Of a DNA stretch of 64,000 nt, positions 1-8,748 are shown piece by piece. Origin of the DNA: JBMOUD01 sp049319665 (GTDB taxonomy: Bacteria > Pseudomonadota > Gammaproteobacteria > Enterobacterales > Enterobacteriaceae); the NCBI RefSeq assembly GCF_049319665.1, contig NZ_JBMOUD010000003.1, forward strand, positions 1-64,000, read 5' to 3'. A program made the translations under genes and the position numbers. Positions within the stretch are counted from its first letter, which is position 1. Each line of letters starts with the position of its first letter. The notes under the pieces were generated by a model. The model was given only the letters and a program-made list of their open reading frames with translations, was not told where the DNA came from and did not search any database.

Positions 1-82
1 AAACCGGATATATGGCTGCAATACCTGAGCGCTATTTTCAAGAAAACCACGTGCAATATTGGGAGCGTCCATATACGTCTGC

Positions 83-289
83 TTTAGGCAGAGCCGGGCA
101 GGACGCCCGTCTCTGCCGACCCGACCGGCCGAAGTAGTAAGCGCGGGCAGTCGCGTAGCGACCCGATAAGCTAAGCGCAGGCGTCGGGTGCAGGGGCCTT
201 CGCCTCAAGGCCCTTGCCGGTCGCGTTCGGCGGACTATGCATATTACTGCGTATTGATAAGCGGCCGAATCTACACCAGTGCTAAATAT
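83..289. repeat. GC-rich structured dispersed repeat, copy 1
   Basis: This intergenic element of about 205 bp recurs at 25836-26040 in the same orientation; the left ~150 bp are nearly identical and the right ~50 bp are looser. Seen directly: hairpin A at 87-117 (outer arms 87-93 and 111-117, inner arms 95-99 and 105-109), hairpin B at 150-162, and hairpin C at 191-216 with 10-bp arms. Arms at 122-129 and 216-223 are perfect reverse complements and enclose B and C, giving a branched fold. No open frame is shared by the two copies. The family is unknown to me. It resembles palindromic intergenic repeats of enterobacteria in general character, but I cannot match it to a named one. Confidence 0.8.
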
Positions 290-312
290 CCAATATCCAG
301 ACCCGGGGGACT

Positions 313-332
313 ATGGGGGCCGCAGCCCCCAT
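313..332. other. Perfect GC hairpin beyond the betT terminator
   Basis: Arms of 8 bp (313-320 and 325-332) close on a 4-base loop. It lies just beyond the betT terminator hairpin, and together they form a double hairpin between betT and the structured repeat. It could reinforce termination or block 3' exonucleases. Confidence 0.55.
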
Positions 333-356
333 AAAAAGCCGCCCTGAGTAACGGCT
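333..356 (-). terminator. Candidate terminator of betT
   Basis: Read on the minus strand, arms AGCCG and CGGCT flank a 10-base loop and are followed directly by TTTTTA, two bases past the betT stop codon. The stem is short, so efficiency is uncertain. Confidence 0.55.
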
Positions 357-358
357 AT

Positions 359-2410
359 TTACTCCGGAAACGTTAATGTATTCCCCGGTGCTTCACGATT
401 GATATGCAAGAAGTGCAGATGGCGCTCGTACTGGTCGAGAATATCATTAATGATTTGATGCTTAGTAAAGTCCATCAAGTCATTCCCCTGCGTACCTTCG
501 AGTAAGAAAGTTTCCAGTCGGTAGTAATGCGATTTCCCGGAGCGGGCGCGGTAGGTGTAAGCCGGTACTGCGTAGCTTTGCGGCCAGATTTGATAGATAA
601 AGTTTTGCTCTTCACCCATGCTAACCAGCAATTCCAGGTGATTGAGCTTTTCGTCCTCAACCGGCTCATGCTCACTAAACTCTACATTGGCACCGCGTAG
701 TTGCAACTCCTGCGCCACTTCCTGCATCGCCGGGCGGCAAACGGTATCCAGCATCTTTTGCGTATGTTTGGTGCCAGGGTAGTGCATTACGCGAGATAAA
801 CGCTGTTTCCAGTTCAATGACGCATCGCCCGCTGCTTGCATTGGAGCCAGCGTTTGTAGGGTACTGGCCTTGCGATAATCCTCCAGACGCAGCGATTTAT
901 AGAGTCCTGCCATAATAAAGAAAATCACGAAGCTGAACGGCAGTCCCATAATCACCGTGGTGTTTTGCAACGCCGATACGCCATCGGTCATCAACATGCC
1001 TAATGTCAATACACCGATAGTGACCGACCAGAAAATACGCAGCCAATTAGGCGCATCATTATTGATATCTGCCAGTTTCGAGGTGAAGTTACCTAAAACC
1101 AGTGAACCGGAATCCGCTGAGGTCACGTAGAACAATAAACCGGTAATGGTGGCAACCGAGGCGCTCAGAGTAAAACCAGGGTACTGGGCTAACAGGCTGT
1201 AAACTCCGCGCTCCGGGTGAGCGATGACTTCATTAGCGAAGTCGAGATTACCGTGCAGGATCTGATACAGCGCGCTGTTACCGAAAATAGACAGCCACAA
1301 CAGCGTAAAGACAAACGGAATAATCAGCGTGCCGAGCACGAACTGGCGAATAGTACGACCGCGAGAAATACGCGCCAGGAACAGGCCAACAAATGGCGAC
1401 CAGGCAACCCACCAGGCCCAGAAGAACAGAGTCCAGCTATTCATCCACTGTGTTGGACGGTCGAAGGCAAAGGTATTGAGCGTCATCCCCATAAAGCGAT
1501 TGATATAATCACCGATATTGAGCACCAGCGCGTTGAGCAGAAACTCAGTATTGCCAAAGAACAGCAGGAATAGAATCAAACCTAAGGCCAGCAATACGTT
1601 CAACTCGGAGAGAATACGAATACCCTTATTGACACCGGAGGTGACGGACACGGTAGCCATAATCACCGACAGTAAAATCAATGAGCCTTGTACCGTGAGA
1701 TTTTCTGGCACATGGAATAACACTTTCAGGCCGTAGTTAAGCTGTACTACGCCAATACCTAGCGTGGTGGCGATACCAAAAATAGTCCCGATCACCGCAG
1801 CAATATCCACGCTATGGCCGATAGGTCCATTAATCCGTTTGCCAAAAATCGGGTACAGCGCCGAGCGAATTGTCAGCGGCAGGTTATAGCGATAGCTAAA
1901 GTAGCCCAGTGCTATCCCCATCAATGCATACATTGCCCAGCCGGTTAATCCATAGTGGAAGAGGGTCCAGACCATAGCTTGTCGCGCCGCTTCCAGCGTT
2001 TGCCCATCGCCTTCGGGTGGCAACATATATTGCGTCACGGGTTCGGCAACTGAGAAGAACATTAGGTCAATCCCGATACCGGCAGCAAATAGCATCGAAG
2101 CCCAGCTCATCATACTGAATTCGGGTTTGGATTGTTCGGGGCCGAGTTTGATGGCACCAAAGCGTGAGGCGGCAATAAACACCACGAAGACGATATATAG
2201 CGTTGCGGCCAGCATGTAATACCAGCCGAAGGTTGCCGACACCCAGTTTAAGGCTTGGCCGATCCATTTACCGGAGAGATCGGTAAAGAAAATGGTCGCT
2301 AGCGTGAAGGCCAGGATTAAGCCCGCTGAGGTGAAAAACACCACTTTGTTCAGCGAGTCCCGAGGTTTTTCAGCCGGGTTAACTTTATCAGTCGAGTCGA
2401 TAGCAGGCAT
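359..2410 (-). CDS. betT: BetT, high-affinity choline transporter
   Basis: This inner-membrane BCCT-family carrier imports choline, the precursor of the osmoprotectant glycine betaine. The protein is 683 residues, close to the roughly 677 of E. coli BetT. It has about twelve hydrophobic segments between residues 20 and 515, a glycine-rich stretch at about 109-124, and the tryptophan-rich BCCT signature at about 322-345 (WAWWVAWSPF). A cytoplasmic tail of about 150 residues follows, as in osmoregulated BCCT carriers. The start has AGGGGAA at good spacing. The gene is divergent from betIBA across a 425-bp control region holding a BetI-like palindrome, so choline and osmolarity control is expected by analogy with E. 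coli. Confidence 0.96.
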   Translation of the reverse strand: MPAIDSTDKVNPAEKPRDSLNKVVFFTSAGLILAFTLATIFFTDLSGKWIGQALNWVSATFGWYYMLAATLYIVFVVFIAASRFGAIKLGPEQSKPEFSMMSWASMLFAAGIGIDLMFFSVAEPVTQYMLPPEGDGQTLEAARQAMVWTLFHYGLTGWAMYALMGIALGYFSYRYNLPLTIRSALYPIFGKRINGPIGHSVDIAAVIGTIFGIATTLGIGVVQLNYGLKVLFHVPENLTVQGSLILLSVIMATVSVTSGVNKGIRILSELNVLLALGLILFLLFFGNTEFLLNALVLNIGDYINRFMGMTLNTFAFDRPTQWMNSWTLFFWAWWVAWSPFVGLFLARISRGRTIRQFVLGTLIIPFVFTLLWLSIFGNSALYQILHGNLDFANEVIAHPERGVYSLLAQYPGFTLSASVATITGLLFYVTSADSGSLVLGNFTSKLADINNDAPNWLRIFWSVTIGVLTLGMLMTDGVSALQNTTVIMGLPFSFVIFFIMAGLYKSLRLEDYRKASTLQTLAPMQAAGDASLNWKQRLSRVMHYPGTKHTQKMLDTVCRPAMQEVAQELQLRGANVEFSEHEPVEDEKLNHLELLVSMGEEQNFIYQIWPQSYAVPAYTYRARSGKSHYYRLETFLLEGTQGNDLMDFTKHQIINDILDQYERHLHFLHINREAPGNTLTFPE

Positions 2411-2835
2411 AGTTCCCCTATTTTCATCAATGCAAATAAGGCTGAAATGTTATCCGGTGAAGCGCGCTTAGCGCATATCAAGAGGACCGGGGCGGGCTGG
2501 TTTAATCAGAATGTAAGTGGCTACAAAACCGTTACAAACTACAAATGACAACGCTGCCTTACAGGAGATCCGCTGAGTACACTGACATCGGAAAATATTT
2601 ACAGCCTAAATTTTTACTATGTTTAAAGAATAATAAATTTCTATTTATCAGTGAGTTAATCTAGTTAACATCCTTATTATCCTACATATCCGTAACCAAT
2701 TGGTAATAAAATATATTCATTTTTGATTGAACGTTCAATCAAAAAAAAGTTAAATTGTATCGCAATGGATATTAACAATAGCTTATCCAGGCGCATTGTA
2801 ACTGTGTGGAAAGCATATTTTCAGGAGTTGAAGTC
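2411..2835. other. betT-betIBA divergent control region
   Basis: No gene is present in this 425-bp, AT-rich spacer. It holds the divergent promoters of betT and betIBA and the 26-bp palindrome at 2720-2745. In E. coli the equivalent region carries BetI and ArcA control; I did not locate an ArcA site. Confidence 0.8.
2720..2745. promoter_or_regulatory. Candidate BetI operator
   Basis: A perfect 26-bp palindrome with core TTGAACGTTCAA lies about 90 bp upstream of betI, within the betT-betI spacer. TetR-family repressors bind such palindromes, and BetI acts on the betT-betIBA spacer in E. coli. The assignment to BetI is by position and symmetry. Confidence 0.75.
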
Positions 2836-3426
2836 ATGCCCAAAGTAGGTATGCAACCTATTCGTCGGTTGCAGTTGATCGAGGCCACTCTCGATGCCGT
2901 TAATGATGTGGGCATGCACGAAGCCTCCATTTCACAAATTGCTCGTCGAGCCGGCGTATCAAACGGCATCATCAGTCACTACTTTCGTGACAAGAATGGC
3001 CTGCTTGAAGCCACCATGCGCTATCTGCTGCTTAATTTATGGCGAGGTGTGAAAGAGAGGTTGGCGAGCGTAAAGGATAACGCGCCTGAGGCACGGTTAT
3101 ACGCTATTGCTGAAGCTAACTTTGATGAATCTCAGACCAATAGCGCGGCGATGAAAACCTGGTTGGCATTCTGGGCCAGCAGTATGCATCACCCAGAACT
3201 CTACCGATTACAGCAGGTAAACAGCCGTCGTTTGTATTCGAATTTATGTGTTGAGTTTAGACATTTTCTACCGCGCGACGAGGCCCGAATGGCTGCTAAA
3301 GGCACCGCTGGGTTGATTGATGGTTTATGGCTACGCAGTGCATTGAGCGGAGAGTATTTCGACCACGCCGAAGCATTAGTCATTACTCAAGGCTATATCG
3401 CCTCACTGATTCAAACACGTCGCTAG
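2836..3426 (+). CDS. betI: BetI, choline-responsive TetR-family repressor
   Basis: BetI represses betT and betIBA, and choline relieves repression. The protein is 196 residues (195 in E. coli), with a TetR helix-turn-helix at residues 10-60 (IARRAGVSNGIISHYF) and the BetI-specific stretch AWLAFWASSMHHPELYRLQQ-like near residue 110. The ATG at 2836 is chosen over upstream in-frame codons because CAGGAG precedes it by 8 bases and the N-terminus MPKVGMQPIRR matches the family. It is first in a betI-betB-betA operon, 117 bp before betB. Confidence 0.95.
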   Translation: MPKVGMQPIRRLQLIEATLDAVNDVGMHEASISQIARRAGVSNGIISHYFRDKNGLLEATMRYLLLNLWRGVKERLASVKDNAPEARLYAIAEANFDESQTNSAAMKTWLAFWASSMHHPELYRLQQVNSRRLYSNLCVEFRHFLPRDEARMAAKGTAGLIDGLWLRSALSGEYFDHAEALVITQGYIASLIQTRR

Positions 3427-3543
3427 CATCATTTTTACGGCGAACAGCAATAGCCTCATTGCCTGTTCGCCAACCTAAATAGGTAAGTGTGGAATTCTCC
3501 AGGCTTACAACCTAAAAAACCGCAACGATCAAGGAGATATCCT

Positions 3544-5016
3544 ATGTCTCATTACGGCATACAAAAACTTTATATCGATGGACGCTATCAGGACAGCACC
3601 GGCGGGGAAACGTTTCAAGCTATCAACCCGGCTAACGGTGAAGTAATTGCCGAGGTGCAAAGCGCTAGCGCTGCTGATGTTGATTTGGCAGTAAAAGCTG
3701 CACAAAAAGGGCAAAAAATCTGGGCGGCAATGACCGCGATGCAACGTTCGCGTATTTTGCGCCGTGCGGTGGACATTTTGCGTGAGCGTAATGATGAATT
3801 AGCGCATCTGGAAACGCTCGATACCGGTAAACCTCTGTCAGAAACCACCGCGGTTGATATCGTCACCGGGGCGGATGTATTGGAATATTACGCCGGTCTG
3901 GCGCCGTCTATTGAAGGCCAACAGATCCCACTGCGTGAGTCCTCTTTTGTTTACACCCGCCGTGAACCGCTGGGTGTGGTAGCCGGTATCGGTGCCTGGA
4001 ACTACCCGATTCAAATCGCTCTGTGGAAATCCGCTCCGGCGCTTGCCGCGGGTAATGCGATGATTTTCAAACCGAGTGAAGTGACCTCGCTGACCGCACT
4101 CAAACTGGCTGAAATCTATACCGAAGCCGGCCTGCCAGACGGCGTATTTAGCGTGGTGACAGGCAAAGGTGCCAGCGTGGGGCAACTGCTAACCGATCAC
4201 CCAGATATTGCCAAAATCTCTTTCACCGGCGGTGTCGTCACCGGCAAGAAAGTGATGGCCAGCGCTTCAGCTTCTACACTGAAAGAAGTCACGATGGAGC
4301 TGGGTGGTAAATCACCGTTGATCATCTTCCCTGACGCTGACCTCGATTTGGCGGCGGATATTGCCATGATGGCCAACTTCTATAGCTCTGGTCAGGTCTG
4401 TACCAACGGGACGCGCGTATTTATTCCGAAAAATCTACAAGCGCAATTCGAAGCCAAAATTGTTGAACGCGTACAGCGTATCCGTTTGGGTGCGCCAACC
4501 GACGAGCAAACCAACTTCGGTCCATTGGTGAGTTTCAGCCATATGGAAAACGTGCTGCGCTTTATCGAAAGTGGCAAACGCGAAGGCGCTAAACTTCTGT
4601 GTGGCGGTCATCGCGTCACCGAAGGGGCTTATGCCAACGGTGCTTATGTTGCGCCAACGGTGTTCACCGATTGCCGCGACGATATGACTATCGTGCGTGA
4701 AGAAATTTTCGGGCCGGTGATGAGTATCCTGAGCTACGACAGCGAGGAAGAAGTGATTCGCCGCGCTAATGATACCGATTTTGGTCTGGCCGCTGGTTTA
4801 GTCACCGCCGATCTAAATCGCGCGCATCGTGTGATTCATCAGCTTGAAGCCGGTATTTGCTGGATCAATACCTGGGGCGAATCTGCCGCAGAGATGCCGG
4901 TCGGAGGTTATAAGCACTCTGGCGTTGGCCGCGAAAACGGCATTACTACCTTAGAACATTACACACAAATCAAATCCGTGCAGGTTGAGCTGGGCAAATT
5001 TAGCTCAGTCTTCTAA
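3544..5016 (+). CDS. betB: BetB, betaine aldehyde dehydrogenase
   Basis: BetB is a cytoplasmic NAD(P)+-dependent aldehyde dehydrogenase that oxidises betaine aldehyde to glycine betaine, the last step of the choline pathway. It is 490 residues, the same as E. coli BetB. The catalytic pair is visible: Glu252 in MELGGKSP and Cys286 in SGQVCTNG. The ATG at 3544 follows AAGGAGATAT at ideal spacing; the longer open frame upstream lacks homology and a ribosome site. betA starts 27 bp downstream. Confidence 0.97.
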   Translation: MSHYGIQKLYIDGRYQDSTGGETFQAINPANGEVIAEVQSASAADVDLAVKAAQKGQKIWAAMTAMQRSRILRRAVDILRERNDELAHLETLDTGKPLSETTAVDIVTGADVLEYYAGLAPSIEGQQIPLRESSFVYTRREPLGVVAGIGAWNYPIQIALWKSAPALAAGNAMIFKPSEVTSLTALKLAEIYTEAGLPDGVFSVVTGKGASVGQLLTDHPDIAKISFTGGVVTGKKVMASASASTLKEVTMELGGKSPLIIFPDADLDLAADIAMMANFYSSGQVCTNGTRVFIPKNLQAQFEAKIVERVQRIRLGAPTDEQTNFGPLVSFSHMENVLRFIESGKREGAKLLCGGHRVTEGAYANGAYVAPTVFTDCRDDMTIVREEIFGPVMSILSYDSEEEVIRRANDTDFGLAAGLVTADLNRAHRVIHQLEAGICWINTWGESAAEMPVGGYKHSGVGRENGITTLEHYTQIKSVQVELGKFSSVF

Positions 5017-5043
5017 TCCAACCATCTGCCAGAGGAGATTCTT

Positions 5044-6723
5044 ATGGATTACGATTACATCATTATTGGCGCCGGTTCTGCCGGCAACGTATTAGCTACG
5101 CGTCTAACCGAAGACAGTAACGTCAGTGTCCTGCTGCTTGAAGCCGGTGGGCCAGACTATCGTCTGGACTTCCGTACGCAAATGCCAGCAGCGCTGGCAT
5201 TCCCGCTGCAGGGTCGCCGTTATAACTGGGCTTATGAAACCGATCCTGAACCACATATGAATAATCGCCGCATGGAATGTGGCCGTGGCAAAGGGCTGGG
5301 CGGTTCATCGCTGATTAACGGCATGTGTTATATCCGTGGCAACGCAATGGACTTCGATAACTGGGCGAAAGCGCCGGGACTCGAAGACTGGAGCTATCTC
5401 GACTGTCTGCCTTATTTCCGTAAAGCGGAAACCCGCGATATTGGCGGCAACGATTTCCATGGTGACAATGGCCCGGTTAGCGTGACAACGCCAAAAGCCA
5501 ATAACAATCCGCTGTTTAAAGCGATGGTCGATGCCGGTGTTCAAGCTGGTTATCCGCGAACTGATGATCTTAACGGTTATCAGCAAGAAGGCTTCGGTCC
5601 GATGGATCGCACCGTGACGCCAAAAGGTCGTCGTGCAAGTACCGCTCGTGGTTATCTGGATCAGGCGAAACCGCGTAGCAACCTGACGATTGTGACCCAC
5701 GCACTGACCGACAAAATCCTGTTTGAAGGGAAGCGTGCGGTTGGCGTAAGTTACTTCAAAGGGGATGCGCATAACGCCACTACCGCGCGAGCGAAGAAAG
5801 AAGTGCTGCTGTGCAGTGGTGCTATTGCATCTCCGCAAGTATTACAGCGTTCCGGTGTGGGCCCGGCAGAGTTACTCAAAAAACTCGATATCCCATTGGT
5901 ACATGATTTACCGGGCGTTGGTGAGAATCTGCAAGACCACTTGGAAATGTACCTGCAATTTAGCTGTACGCAGCCGGTTTCGCTTTACCCGGCGTTGAAA
6001 ATGGTCAATCAGCCGATGATTGGCGCCGAATGGCTATTCAACGGAACGGGCATCGGTGCAAGCAATCAGTTTGAGGCCGGTGGCTTTATTCGCAGCCGTG
6101 AAGAGTTTGCATGGCCGAATATCCAGTATCACTTCCTGCCGGTGGCGATTAACTATAACGGCAGTAAAGGGATTCAGGAGCACAGCTTCCAGGCGCACGT
6201 CGGTTCGATGCGTTCACCAAGCCGCGGCCGCGTACAGGTGAAATCGAAAGATCCGCGTCAGCATCCGAGCATTTTGTTCAACTACATGTCGAGCGAGCAG
6301 GATTGGCATGAATTCCGTGATGCGATCCGTATCACCCGCGAAATTATGGCGCAGCCAGCGCTGGACCCTTATCGCGGGCGTGAAATCAGTCCAGGTGTTG
6401 ATGTGCAAACGGATGAACAGCTCGATCAGTTCATCCGTGAGAACGCCGAAACGGCGTTCCACCCGTCATGTTCTTGTAAGATGGGCAGCGACGAAATGGC
6501 GGTAGTTGATGGTCAGGGACGCGTACATGGTATGCAAGGGCTGCGCGTGGTCGATGCCTCGATTATGCCGCTTATCATTACCGGCAACCTTAACGCGACC
6601 ACCATTATGATCGCCGAGAAAATCGCCGATAAAATTCGTGGCCGCGCACCATTGCCAAGAAGCACTGCTGATTATTATGTCGCGGGCGACGCGCCGGTGA
6701 GAACAGAACCTGCCAGAAAATAA
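5044..6723 (+). CDS. betA: BetA, choline dehydrogenase
   Basis: BetA is an FAD-dependent, membrane-associated GMC-family oxidoreductase that oxidises choline to betaine aldehyde, and in part onward to betaine, feeding electrons to the respiratory chain. It is 559 residues (556 in E. coli). The dinucleotide-binding motif IIGAGSAGNVLA is at residues 6-17. The GMC active-site histidine is His473 in HPSCSCKMG. The C-terminal FAD contact region GNLNATTIMIAEKIAD is intact. AGAGGAG precedes the ATG. It ends the bet operon, and a hairpin terminator follows at 6764. Confidence 0.97.
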   Translation: MDYDYIIIGAGSAGNVLATRLTEDSNVSVLLLEAGGPDYRLDFRTQMPAALAFPLQGRRYNWAYETDPEPHMNNRRMECGRGKGLGGSSLINGMCYIRGNAMDFDNWAKAPGLEDWSYLDCLPYFRKAETRDIGGNDFHGDNGPVSVTTPKANNNPLFKAMVDAGVQAGYPRTDDLNGYQQEGFGPMDRTVTPKGRRASTARGYLDQAKPRSNLTIVTHALTDKILFEGKRAVGVSYFKGDAHNATTARAKKEVLLCSGAIASPQVLQRSGVGPAELLKKLDIPLVHDLPGVGENLQDHLEMYLQFSCTQPVSLYPALKMVNQPMIGAEWLFNGTGIGASNQFEAGGFIRSREEFAWPNIQYHFLPVAINYNGSKGIQEHSFQAHVGSMRSPSRGRVQVKSKDPRQHPSILFNYMSSEQDWHEFRDAIRITREIMAQPALDPYRGREISPGVDVQTDEQLDQFIRENAETAFHPSCSCKMGSDEMAVVDGQGRVHGMQGLRVVDASIMPLIITGNLNATTIMIAEKIADKIRGRAPLPRSTADYYVAGDAPVRTEPARK

Positions 6724-6763
6724 CGCGATAAATTTGTGACCGGCGTTAGCCGTTGAGCATGAT

Positions 6764-6796
6764 AAAAGAGATAATCTTCGGGTTATCTCTTTTTTA
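6764..6796 (+). terminator. Rho-independent terminator of betIBA
   Basis: An 11-bp stem (AAAAGAGATAA with its complement) with an 8-base loop is followed by a run of T. It sits between betA and elaA, so elaA needs its own promoter or readthrough. Confidence 0.85.
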
Positions 6797-6816
6797 TTTC
6801 TTATCAGGAACACCCT

Positions 6817-7284
6817 ATGACCACAGAAAATACGCCAATTGTCTGGCAAGATCTCCATCACTCATCCCTTAGCGCCGCGCAGCTTTACGCGATTTTGGCA
6901 TTGCGTAGTGAGGTATTTGTGGTCGAGCAGAATTGTATTTATCAGGATATTGATGGGCTGGACTTAGTAGGCGAGCATCGTCATATCGTCGCCTGGCAAC
7001 AAGACAAGCCGGCGGCCTATGCGCGTATTTTGCGGGTGGAAGAGGGGGTAGCCATTGGTCGGGTGATTGTTGCGCCCGCAGCACGTGGGCTTAAATTGGG
7101 CTACCAACTGATGGAACAGGCGTTGATGTCCTGTGCGCAACACTGGCCACAAATGCCTATCGTGCTCTCCGCGCAGGCACACTTACAAAAGTTTTACGGC
7201 AGCTTTGGTTTTGTTGCCTGCTCGGAGATCTATGACGAGGACGGTATTCCCCACATCAAAATGTGTCGTGAAGTAAAAGCCTAA
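6817..7284 (+). CDS. elaA: ElaA, GNAT-family acetyltransferase
   Basis: This small cytoplasmic GCN5-related N-acetyltransferase has no settled substrate in the literature I know. It is 155 residues (153 in E. coli ElaA), with the family opening IVWQDLHHSSLSAAQLYA, the acetyl-CoA-binding stretch IGRVIVAPAARGLKLGYQL near residue 87, and a C-terminal YDEDGIPHIKM. The ATG follows TCAGGAA. It stands alone between the bet terminator and the tsx control region. In E. coli elaA lies elsewhere, so its place beside bet is lineage-specific. Confidence 0.9.
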   Translation: MTTENTPIVWQDLHHSSLSAAQLYAILALRSEVFVVEQNCIYQDIDGLDLVGEHRHIVAWQQDKPAAYARILRVEEGVAIGRVIVAPAARGLKLGYQLMEQALMSCAQHWPQMPIVLSAQAHLQKFYGSFGFVACSEIYDEDGIPHIKMCREVKA

Positions 7285-7644
7285 GCTTAGTTTTGTATCA
7301 CCGCACCAATCGGGGCAGCACCATGTTGCCCTATAGCTGATTTTTATGACAGCCAGTCGTTTTTTACCTCTTTTCTGGTCAGATCTTTTTCATATACTTA
7401 TAACAATTAGTGCTAAATATGTGACGTAAATCACATAAGCTATGTATCCGTATGAAACTGAAATTGACAAAACTTGACCTAAACGTAAAGTATGGCCTCA
7501 TTCTTTGGCAGGTTGTTCGGAAATGTTACTTTTACCGACGTTTTAAATGCCGAGAGTTAGCGCAAGTCTTGTGTTTTCGCGTGGTAACCGAGCACATGAC
7601 CTCCTGTGGCAAGGAGCCACCTTCCCATTGTTCCTGGTAATAAA
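7285..7644 (+). other. elaA-tsx spacer and tsx leader
   Basis: There is no gene in this 360-bp spacer. It holds the CRP site at 7420-7435 and a likely tsx leader of roughly 180 nt. Near the end, arms GTGGC at 7606-7610 and GCCAC at 7616-7620 put an AAGGA segment in a hairpin loop. The only strong Shine-Dalgarno-like run, AAGGAG at 7611-7616, is 28 bases before the tsx ATG, unusually far. Confidence 0.6.
7420..7435. promoter_or_regulatory. CRP site upstream of tsx
   Basis: TGTGACGTAAATCACA matches the CRP consensus TGTGA-N6-TCACA exactly and is flanked by symmetrical TA. It fits the known CRP/CytR control of tsx. I did not find a clear CytR site. Confidence 0.85.
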
Positions 7645-8532
7645 ATGAAAAATAAAATCTTGGCTGCTGGTGCTCTTCTCGCTTTGTCATACAGCACGCA
7701 ATCGCTTGCTAACGATACTCAGGGTGAATACGTATCTGATTGGTGGCACCAGAGTGTTAACGTTGTAGGTAGCTATCACACTCGCTTCGGACCAAAACTG
7801 AACAACGACGTTTACCTGGAATATGAAGCATTCGCTCACAAAGACTGGTTTGATTTTTACGGCTACCTGGACGTGCCTAAATTCTTCGGCGCGGGTAACG
7901 GTAACGACACCGGTATTTGGGAAAAGCACGGTTCTCCAATGTTTATGGAAATTGAACCTCGTTTCTCTATCGATAAACTGACTGGCACCGATCTGAGCAT
8001 TGGCCCAGTGAAAGAGTGGTACTTCGCTAACAACTACATCTACGATATGGGTTCAAACAACACCAATCGCCAGAACACCTGGTACATGGGTTTGGGTACC
8101 GACATCGACACCCATTTGCCGATGAGCCTGTCCCTGAACGTGTATGCGAAATACCAGTGGGAAAACTACGGTGCAGCTAACGAGAACAGCTGGGACGGAT
8201 ATCGCTTTAAAGTGAAATACTTCGTGCCGTTGACCCAACTGTGGGGCGGTAACCTAAGCTATATCGGTTTCACCAACTTCGACTGGGGCTCAGATCTGGG
8301 TGATGATAGTGCACGTGATGTTAACGGCAACAAATCACGTTCTAATAACTCCATCGCATCTAGCCACATTTTGTCGTTGAACTATACCCACTGGCATTAC
8401 TCGTTGGTCGGTCGTTACTTCCACAACGGCGGACAGTGGGCTGAAGGCGCTGAAATGAACTTCGGCAGCGGTAATTTCAACGTTCACTCTACCGGTTGGG
8501 GTTACTACGCAGTGATTGGTTATAACTTCTAA
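7645..8532 (+). CDS. tsx: Tsx, nucleoside-specific outer-membrane channel
   Basis: Tsx is a 12-strand beta-barrel that admits nucleosides and deoxynucleosides at low concentration, and serves as a receptor for some phages and colicins. The precursor is 295 residues (294 in E. coli), with a signal peptide of about 22 residues ending SLA. Family blocks SDWWHQSVNVVGSYHTRFGP and KEWYFANNYIYDMG are intact, and it ends in YNF, as outer-membrane barrels do. The ATG at 7645 is chosen because it begins the signal peptide; the open frame extends upstream without homology. A terminator follows at 8574. Confidence 0.96.
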   Translation: MKNKILAAGALLALSYSTQSLANDTQGEYVSDWWHQSVNVVGSYHTRFGPKLNNDVYLEYEAFAHKDWFDFYGYLDVPKFFGAGNGNDTGIWEKHGSPMFMEIEPRFSIDKLTGTDLSIGPVKEWYFANNYIYDMGSNNTNRQNTWYMGLGTDIDTHLPMSLSLNVYAKYQWENYGAANENSWDGYRFKVKYFVPLTQLWGGNLSYIGFTNFDWGSDLGDDSARDVNGNKSRSNNSIASSHILSLNYTHWHYSLVGRYFHNGGQWAEGAEMNFGSGNFNVHSTGWGYYAVIGYNF

Positions 8533-8573
8533 AAGTTAACCACGACTTTCTGCAAGTCATTCGTCTATATAAG

Positions 8574-8606
8574 AAAGGCCGATGCTTAATCAGCATCGGC
8601 CTTTTG
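8574..8606 (+). terminator. Rho-independent terminator of tsx
   Basis: A long stem (AAAGGCCGATGCT with its complement) and a 5-base loop are followed by TTTT, 40 bp after the tsx stop. Confidence 0.9.
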
Positions 8607-8748
8607 CTATGGGGATATTGTCCCGACTATCCCGCCATCTATAAATATTGTCATCCGCTTAAATTGTCACCAAAACTTCCCGCGATCTCCTTGCTCCGTT
8701 ATGGCATAATGCGCGCCAAATCACATTCCTAATTTAAGAGCGAGCGTT

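Noticed and set aside
12..137. Open plus-strand frame of 41 codons running from unique sequence into repeat copy 1
   Set aside because: Its second half is repeat sequence, and the same frame in copy 2 is closed by a stop. No ribosome site is visible. It could be the tail of a gene cut by the repeat, but there is not enough to call it.
5305..5838. 177-codon frame antisense to betA
   Set aside because: Shadow of betA codon usage with no domain.
7452..7640. 62-codon plus-strand frame upstream of tsx
   Set aside because: Lies in the tsx leader after the CRP site, with no homology or ribosome site.
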